From contig NZ_LAIR01000002.1 in assembly GCF_001247745.1 (NCBI RefSeq), positions 4,030,001 to 4,094,000 of the forward strand: a DNA stretch of 64,000 nt. The letters run 5' to 3'. The stretch comes from Luteipulveratus halotolerans (GTDB lineage: Bacteria > Actinomycetota > Actinomycetes > Actinomycetales > Dermatophilaceae). Each line of letters opens with the position of its first letter. Positions within the stretch are counted from its first letter, which is position 1. Under the pieces are notes generated by a model, which ran no database searches, was not told the DNA's origin, and was given only the letters and a program-made list of their open reading frames with translations. Shown piece after piece: positions 59,143-64,000 of this stretch. The position numbers and the translations under genes were made by a program.

Positions 59143-60297
59143 TCACGCAGCCGCGGCAACGTCCGCCGGGCGGCGGGCGACCCACAGCCCCATGAGCGCG
59201 CCGCCGACCGGGATCTCCATCAGGAACACGAAACCGCGGTAGAGCAGGATCGCCGCAGCCGCCCCTGCGGCCGGAGCACCGAGCGCGACGAGTACGCCGG
59301 CCATGCCGACCTCGACGAAGCCGGCAGCGCCCGGTGTGATCACGAACAGCGTCAGCACGTTCTGGACGGCGAACGCCGCGAACACCACGGCCGGGCTCAC
59401 GTGCAGGCCGACTACCCACAGGCAGGTCCACAACAGCACGGCCTGCAGCGCGGCGTACGCGACCTTGCCGACCGTGAGTCGACCCCAGCCCTGAGCGACG
59501 AGTTCCGCTGTGTCGCAACGCATCTCGACGGCCCGGTGCTGCCAGGTGACAGAGTCGGACGGGCGGCGTATGACGCGGGCGGCTCGGGCGACGACCCGCG
59601 CCAGGCCGCGAGCGACGCGGTCGCTCAGGAAGAGGGCCGCGACGCCGATCACCATGAGTACCAACGCAATCACGCTGATGATGGCCACGGTGCCGAGCGC
59701 GTCGTTGTGCAGCGTCGTGGTCGACAGCCAGGTGATCGCGATGACCGGTAGCGCGAGCTTGACCAGGGTGTCCCAGACGTTGGTGACCAGCGCCCACCGC
59801 GCGAACGCCACCGGCCCGAAGCCCCACGAGCGGGCCATCGAGTAGTTCGCGACCGTGCCCGCGGCGCCGCCCAGTGGCAGCAGGTTCGAGACGAAGCTGC
59901 CGGTGATGTTGAGCAGGAACGACCGGCGGTGCGACAGCCCGGGCATCGCGGCCGACAGTGCCAGCGTGTGCACGGCGAGCCCGAGCAGCCAGAGCGCGGC
60001 GAGCAGGCCGAGCTGCCACGGCTGCACCGCCGTGACGGTCTCGCCGATCTGCGACCACGAGGCGCCCACCGCCCGCGGCAGCGCCCACACGATGAGCACG
60101 CCGGTCAGGCCGACGCCGAGCAGTGCCTTGAGCGCGACCGACCAGCGCGAGCGGCGGCGTACCTGCTCCTCGGATCGGGCCGCAGCCAGCCGAGTGCGCA
60201 TGTCGCGCGGGTTCGCGGGCTCCCCAACCCGCGCGACATGCGCACTCGGCGAGGAGGTCGGCGCGGTGGCGGGGCGGGTGAGCACGGGACTGGCCAT
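59143..60297 (-). CDS. UPF0104/LPG synthase-type membrane protein
   Basis: A 384-aa protein with about 8 membrane segments of the lysylphosphatidylglycerol synthase transmembrane/AglD family. Blocks: SNLLPLGGAAGTVANYSMAR, TNVWDTLVKLALPVIAI, ITPGAAGFVEVGMAGVLVAL and LLYRGFVFLMEIPVGG. There is no soluble aminoacyl transfer domain, so it may flip or use polyprenyl- or phospholipids. The start is unsure: ATG 60297, or ATG 60201 which lies inside a perfect 23-bp palindrome. A paralogue is at 60973. Confidence 0.85.
   Translation of the reverse strand: MASPVLTRPATAPTSSPSAHVARVGEPANPRDMRTRLAAARSEEQVRRRSRWSVALKALLGVGLTGVLIVWALPRAVGASWSQIGETVTAVQPWQLGLLAALWLLGLAVHTLALSAAMPGLSHRRSFLLNITGSFVSNLLPLGGAAGTVANYSMARSWGFGPVAFARWALVTNVWDTLVKLALPVIAITWLSTTTLHNDALGTVAIISVIALVLMVIGVAALFLSDRVARGLARVVARAARVIRRPSDSVTWQHRAVEMRCDTAELVAQGWGRLTVGKVAYAALQAVLLWTCLWVVGLHVSPAVVFAAFAVQNVLTLFVITPGAAGFVEVGMAGVLVALGAPAAGAAAAILLYRGFVFLMEIPVGGALMGLWVARRPADVAAAA
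60191..60248. repeat. Perfect 23-bp inverted repeat at the start of a coding region
   Basis: Arms 60191-60213 and 60226-60248 pair without mismatch around a 12-nt loop. If the long reading of the UPF0104 gene is used, it encodes SAHVARVGEPANPRDMRT; if translation begins at ATG 60201, most of it is 5' leader. Confidence 0.88.
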
Positions 60298-60455
60298 GGC
60301 AGCGATGGTGCGGGCGACCGGCGTACGCCGTCGTCACCCAGCCGGACGAACCTCGTCGCGGCACGTCACCCCTGAGTACTAGTCCGTTGCCAGACCGACT
60401 AGGAACTGGCACTATCCAACTAGGAAGTTCCGGTATCCAGTCCAAGGGGAACCTG

Positions 60456-60857
60456 ATGTCTGATGAGTCCCGGATCCTCGCGGGGATCCTGCTGCTGTCC
60501 CTGGTCACCGTCGAGACGGGCGGGCTCTACCTGCTCAAGATCGTGCGCGGCAAGGCGCCGGTGACACCGTTCCAGGAGAAGTTCGCGCGGGCCGGTCACG
60601 CGCACGCGGCCGTGCTGCTGCTCCTGGCCCTGATCTGCCAGCCGTACGTCGACGCCACCGACCAGAGCGGCGCGCTCGAGTGGTTCTCCCGCTCGGGCGT
60701 GGCGGTGGCGGCCCTGCTGATGCCCGGCGGGTTTTTCTTCTCGTCGATGGGCGCAGGGCGGGAGAAGCCCAACGGGTTGATCGCGATGGTGTTCGCCGGG
60801 GCGGCTCTGCTCGCGGTGAGCCTGATCAGCCTCGGCGTCGGCCTGCTGACGGCGTAA
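60456..60857 (+). CDS. Hypothetical small membrane protein
   Basis: A 133-aa protein with four hydrophobic segments (LAGILLLSLVTVETGGLYLL; AAVLLLLALICQPYV; VAVAALLMPGGFFFSSM; VFAGAALLAVSLISLGVGLL). The cytosolic loop RGKAPVTPFQEKFARAGHAH is charged. Upstream is an AT-richer patch with two ACTAGGAA motifs (near 60399 and 60419), possible regulator sites. Family not recognised. It lies between the two UPF0104 paralogues. Confidence 0.7.
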   Translation: MSDESRILAGILLLSLVTVETGGLYLLKIVRGKAPVTPFQEKFARAGHAHAAVLLLLALICQPYVDATDQSGALEWFSRSGVAVAALLMPGGFFFSSMGAGREKPNGLIAMVFAGAALLAVSLISLGVGLLTA

Positions 60858-60941
60858 GCGCCACTCTCAAGGCGAACTGTGACTTCACGAGTGCGCATAG
60901 CAGCCCTTGGAGTCACATTTCGCCCGGTGGAGTGGGCGTTG
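60855..60941. repeat. 86-bp palindromic dispersed repeat, copy B
   Basis: Opposite orientation to copy A at 5725. Shared blocks: TGTGACTTCA, CATAGCAGCCCTTG, CACATTTCGCC and GGAGTGGGCGTTG at the end. The left arm has more changes (GCGCCACTCTCAAGGCGAAC). It starts at the stop codon of the small membrane protein gene. Confidence 0.75.
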
Positions 60942-60972
60942 GGGGCCGAGCCGGAGCCGGAGCGGGCGCAGG

Positions 60973-62142
60973 TCAGGCGGCGTCGGGGGCGGCGAGGGCG
61001 TACGCCGGTGCCTGGGTCGGGCGTACGGGCGTGGCCGGGTGCTCGGACCCGGTCAGGTCGGCCCGCCGGGTCCGTGCGGCGTCGGCGAGGTAGCGGCCGC
61101 GGACCATCCACCACACCAGGGCCGTCCCGCCCACGGGGATCTCCAGGGCGAAGGTGAAGCCGCGGTAGAGCAGGATGCCGGCAGCGGCCTCGGCCGGGTT
61201 CATGCCGAGCGCGACGAGAACGCCCGCCATGCCGACCTCGACGACCCCGGCGGCGCCGGGCGTGATGGGCGCGAGGCTGAGGACCTGCTGCACGGCGTAC
61301 GCCCCGAACACCACGGCCGGGTTGACGTCGGCGCCGACGGCGGCGAGGCAGCCTCCGAGCAGCGCGGTCTGCAGGGCGACGTAGAGCGTCTTGCTGACGG
61401 TCAGGCGGATCCAGGCGGACGAGACCAGGGAGGCCGTGTCGTAGCGGATCTCACCGCCGCGGCGAGCCCACGCGGCCGGGTCGACGTCGCGACGGAACCG
61501 GCCGACCACGCGACCGAGGCGGTGGCCGGTGCTGTGGGCGATGCGGTCGCTGCGCAGCAGCGCGGTCGCGCCGACGACGACCCCGACGAGCAGGGCCATG
61601 CTCCACAGCGCGATCCACGACAGGGAACCCGGGCCGCTCGCCGTCACGCCGAGCCACGACACGGCGATCACGGGCAGGCCGAGCTTGAACAGCGTGTCCC
61701 ACAGGTTGGTGACCATCGCGTAGCGCGCGAAGTCGAAGCTAGTGAACCCCCAGCGCCGGATCATGGCGAAGTTGACGGCCGTCCCCGCCGCGCCGCCGAG
61801 GGGCAGCGTGTTGGCGACCGCGGCGCCGGTCTGGCTGACGAGCAGCGACTGGCGGTGACGCAGGCCGGGCATGGCCGCGGCGAGCATGATCGTGTGCGAT
61901 GCGATGCCGAGCGCCCACAGCGCGGCGAGCGCGACGAGCTGCCAGCTCGAGATGCCGGCGAGCATCGAGCCGATCTGCGGCCAGGACACCCCGACCGTGC
62001 GCGGCAGCCCCCAGATCAGGGCACCGGCGGTCAGGCCGAGGCCCACCACGGCCTTGACGGTGGCGAGGACGCGGCAGCGGAGCACGCTCTGGCCGGAGGG
62101 ACAGGCGTGCGCGGTCGGCTCGGGGGAGGAGCTGATCGGCAT
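60973..62142 (-). CDS. UPF0104/LPG synthase-type membrane protein (paralogue)
   Basis: A 389-aa paralogue of the protein at 59143, with the same blocks: ANTLPLGGAAGTAVNFAMI, TNLWDTLFKLGLPVIAV, ITPGAAGVVEVGMAGVLVAL and LLYRGFTFALEIPVGG. About 8 membrane segments; the C-terminal tail is hydrophilic (DAARTRRADLTGSEHP). ATG 62142 with a GGAGGAG site upstream. The two copies likely arose by duplication and flank a small membrane protein gene. Confidence 0.87.
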   Translation of the reverse strand: MPISSSPEPTAHACPSGQSVLRCRVLATVKAVVGLGLTAGALIWGLPRTVGVSWPQIGSMLAGISSWQLVALAALWALGIASHTIMLAAAMPGLRHRQSLLVSQTGAAVANTLPLGGAAGTAVNFAMIRRWGFTSFDFARYAMVTNLWDTLFKLGLPVIAVSWLGVTASGPGSLSWIALWSMALLVGVVVGATALLRSDRIAHSTGHRLGRVVGRFRRDVDPAAWARRGGEIRYDTASLVSSAWIRLTVSKTLYVALQTALLGGCLAAVGADVNPAVVFGAYAVQQVLSLAPITPGAAGVVEVGMAGVLVALGMNPAEAAAGILLYRGFTFALEIPVGGTALVWWMVRGRYLADAARTRRADLTGSEHPATPVRPTQAPAYALAAPDAA

Positions 62143-62377
62143 GACCTGCACCGTGCCATGACTTCCCGTGCACACTCGACGCACGGCGCGTGAACGCCGG
62201 GCGACATCACTGCCCGGCGCGCGACTTGGTGGTACGCACGGGGTCGGCCGAGCGGCGTACGCCACGGGATGCCGCGCTCGGCGGAAACTTATGACCGCGA
62301 TCACACCCGCGCGACAACGGGCAGGAAACTGCCAGCCTGTTCACACCCTCAGTGCGTCCACATCGTGGACTTCCGTC

Positions 62378-63154
62378 TCAGACCGTGATGGTGAGCCCCT
62401 CGTCGGCCAGCAGCACGTCGCCTCCGAACTCCGCAGCAGCGTCCTGCCGGCTGCGCTCGCGGTGGTTGCCCGGCCAGAAGTGGGTCAGCACCAGCCGCCG
62501 GGCTCCGGCCCGCGCGGCGAGCGCACCCGCCTGCGCCGCCGTCAGGTTGTACGCCGGTGTGCCGGGCGGCGGCCCGGGCACGCCTTGTCGTTGGTGCCGG
62601 TCGGTCGCGTCGACCACGAACACGTCGACGTCGCGACCGAGCTCGACCACGGCCTCGATCGGACCGGTGTCGCCCGTGACCGCGACCGTCGCACCGCCCG
62701 CCTCGATGCGCACGCCCACGTTGTCGACGTAATGCGGCAACCGGTGCAACGCCAGGTCGAACCCACCGACCGTGGCCGCGTCCGGCGTACCGAGCCAGTC
62801 GAAGACGTGCGCGCACGACCGGTGCGCGCCGTCCTCGGACTCGCGCAGTCGTACGACGACCGCCTCCGGGCACAGCAGCGGGACCGCCGGCAGGTCGCGG
62901 CCGGCGTACCAGCGGGCGCGCATCAGCGCGGGCAGGTCCCCGGTGTGGTCGGGGTGGTCGTGCGTGACGACCACGGCCGCGAGGGGTGCGGCCGTCGGCG
63001 ACCGCAGGTGCGTGAGCAGCCGGGGGAGCGTGCCCCAGCCGAGGTCGACCGCGATCGCCGCGCCGTCGTACTCGACCACCACCCCCGAGCAGGCCCGTCC
63101 CGGCTCGGGCCAGGCGCCGCAGCTGCCGAGCGTGGTGATCGTCACGGGTGTCAT
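62378..63154 (-). CDS. MBL-fold metallohydrolase
   Basis: A 258-aa metallo-beta-lactamase fold protein close to the RNase Z/cyclic phosphodiesterase-like group common beside cell wall genes in actinobacteria. Metal motif THDHPDHTGDLPAL; ITTLGSCGAWPEPGRACSG is the start; VAVTGDTGP provides the next ligand; LTHFWPGNHRE the last. It is divergent from the Mur ligase gene, 169 bp apart. Substrate unknown. Confidence 0.88.
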   Translation of the reverse strand: MTPVTITTLGSCGAWPEPGRACSGVVVEYDGAAIAVDLGWGTLPRLLTHLRSPTAAPLAAVVVTHDHPDHTGDLPALMRARWYAGRDLPAVPLLCPEAVVVRLRESEDGAHRSCAHVFDWLGTPDAATVGGFDLALHRLPHYVDNVGVRIEAGGATVAVTGDTGPIEAVVELGRDVDVFVVDATDRHQRQGVPGPPPGTPAYNLTAAQAGALAARAGARRLVLTHFWPGNHRERSRQDAAAEFGGDVLLADEGLTITV

Positions 63155-63323
63155 GGCACCCAGGTTGTCCCGGGTCACCGCGTCGCGCACCGTTCTGCTG
63201 AGGGAGTCGCCTCCCCCGGGCGAGCGGATGCGGATCGGCGGGTATCCCGATTTCTAGCGACATTCCTAGAACGGATCGATCAGCGTGCGCCGATCGGTGC
63301 CGACGCGTTGTTACAGTCCTCCG

Positions 63324-64000
63324 GTGCTTCTTGACCACACGGCCCTGAGCGAGACTCTCGGCGTCCCGGTGCCCGAGTCCGTGGAGTCCGTGTGCGCCGT
63401 CACTCACGACTCGCGCGACGTCGTCCCCGGAGGCGCGTTCGTCGCGATCCCCGGCTTCCTCGCCGACGGCGTCGACTTCGTCCCCCAGGCGATGGAGCGC
63501 GGCGCGGTCCTCGTCGTCGCCGAGCGCGAGGTGCCCGGTGCGCCGACCGTCGTCGTCCCCGACGCCCGCGTGGCTCTCGCCCGGCTCGCCGTCGAGGTGA
63601 CCGGTCGCCCGTCCGAGAAGCTCACGGTCTACGGCATCACCGGCACCAACGGCAAGACCACCAGCTCCTACGTCCTGCACGCGATCCTGTCCGCGGCGCA
63701 CGGCACCGAGCACACCGGTCTGATGACCACCGCCGAGATCGTCGTCGGCAAGGACCGCGAGGTCGCGGTTCGTACGACGGGTGAGGCTCCCGTCGTCCAG
63801 GGCAACCTCGCGCGCATGGTCGACGCCGGCGTCAGCCACGTCGTGCTCGAGACCTCCTCGCACGGCATCCACCTCCACCGCGTGCTCGGAACCCGTTACG
63901 CCGCAGCGCTGTTCACCAACCTGACGCGCGACCACATCGACCTGCACGGCACGATGGAGGACTACTACCTCACCAAGCGTCGCCTGTTCGAGTGGACCGA
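63324..64000 (+). CDS. MurE-type Mur ligase, 5' part only
   Basis: The first 225 residues of a Mur ligase, cut by the right edge. N-domain: VTHDSRDVVPGGAFVAIPGF, then ADGVDFVPQAMERGA. ATP loop: GITGTNGKTTSSYVL. Substrate region: TTGEAPVVQGNLARMVDAG; metal/carbamate side: LETSSHGIHLHRV; FTNLTRDHIDLHGTMEDYY. This is the MurE pattern (addition of the third residue to UDP-MurNAc-dipeptide). GTG 63324 is chosen by N-terminal fit. The neighbours are not division/cell wall (dcw) genes, so a paralogue with another role is possible. Confidence 0.88.
   Translation, partial: MLLDHTALSETLGVPVPESVESVCAVTHDSRDVVPGGAFVAIPGFLADGVDFVPQAMERGAVLVVAEREVPGAPTVVVPDARVALARLAVEVTGRPSEKLTVYGITGTNGKTTSSYVLHAILSAAHGTEHTGLMTTAEIVVGKDREVAVRTTGEAPVVQGNLARMVDAGVSHVVLETSSHGIHLHRVLGTRYAAALFTNLTRDHIDLHGTMEDYYLTKRRLFEWT

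Noticed and set aside
1..64000. CRISPR arrays, rRNA, tRNA or tmRNA genes
   Set aside because: The tandem arrays at 29812 and 37839 have no spacers. No conserved rRNA stretch or tRNA cloverleaf with TTCGANNC arm was found by eye; a tRNAscan run would settle this.

Overview
The window reads as chromosomal DNA of a high-GC actinobacterium. Coding is dense on both strands, third codon positions are strongly G/C, GTG and TTG starts are common, and the gene families are typical of the group (CsoR-type copper control, CE1758/CE1759 luciferase-like pair, 'septum formation' style DUF4190 protein, pirins, DUF2236 oxygenase). A Micrococcales member near Dermacoccaceae/Intrasporangiaceae is my guess from style only. 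No rRNA, tRNA or CRISPR array was seen.

Layout. 1-645 is the start of a low-GC orphan gene that runs off the left edge, followed by about 600 bp of non-coding or eroded sequence. 1.2-10.6 kb is housekeeping-like: an Lrp regulator divergent from a Cys/Met PLP enzyme, a HhH protein, a UbiE-like methyltransferase, hydrolases, an MBL-SDR pair, and a decayed sigma factor next to a YCII protein. 10.7-20.8 kb holds an AhpD-like protein, a class A beta-lactamase, a DUF2236 oxygenase with a divergent TetR gene, a MarR-DHA2 efflux operon, small secreted or anchored proteins, a RelA/SpoT-domain protein, a glutathione peroxidase and a TOPRIM protein. 20.9-24.1 kb has an IS30 element that seems to have landed in the leader of a Tet(M)/OtrA-type ribosomal protection gene. 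24.2-32.2 kb has an SRPBCC protein, a CGNR regulator between two MFS genes, a pirin, and the ahpC-ahpF peroxide pair.

32.3-36.9 kb is a copper module on the minus strand: csoR with a clear operator, copZ, a His-rich export-associated protein, the copA ATPase and a DUF4396 membrane protein. 37-49.9 kb has a phosphopantetheinyl transferase, an XRE regulator, RsgA, cupin, serine hydrolase, pyrE, a broken DUF4166 gene, the FMN reductase/luciferase-like pair, a second pirin, and an intact YCII-YCII-sigma operon. 50.1-51.8 kb is a solitary low-GC P-loop ATPase of the Sll1717 type, bracketed by two similar direct repeats. This is the best candidate for an acquired, possibly defensive, element. 52-54.7 kb is a PadR-ABC ATPase-permease operon with a palindromic operator. 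54.8-64 kb has a CoA transferase, DUF1266 protein, hydrolases, a YjbR protein, two paralogous UPF0104/LPG-synthase-type membrane proteins, an MBL hydrolase and the start of a MurE-type ligase cut by the right edge.

The intergenic space is rich in dispersed palindromes and short tandem repeats of several families. Some have spread into coding sequence (DUF4396 linker; N-terminus of a UPF0104 protein). Gene decay is visible in three places: a sigma factor fused to an AraC remnant, a frameshifted DUF4166 gene, and a likely frameshift at the start of the DUF1266 gene.
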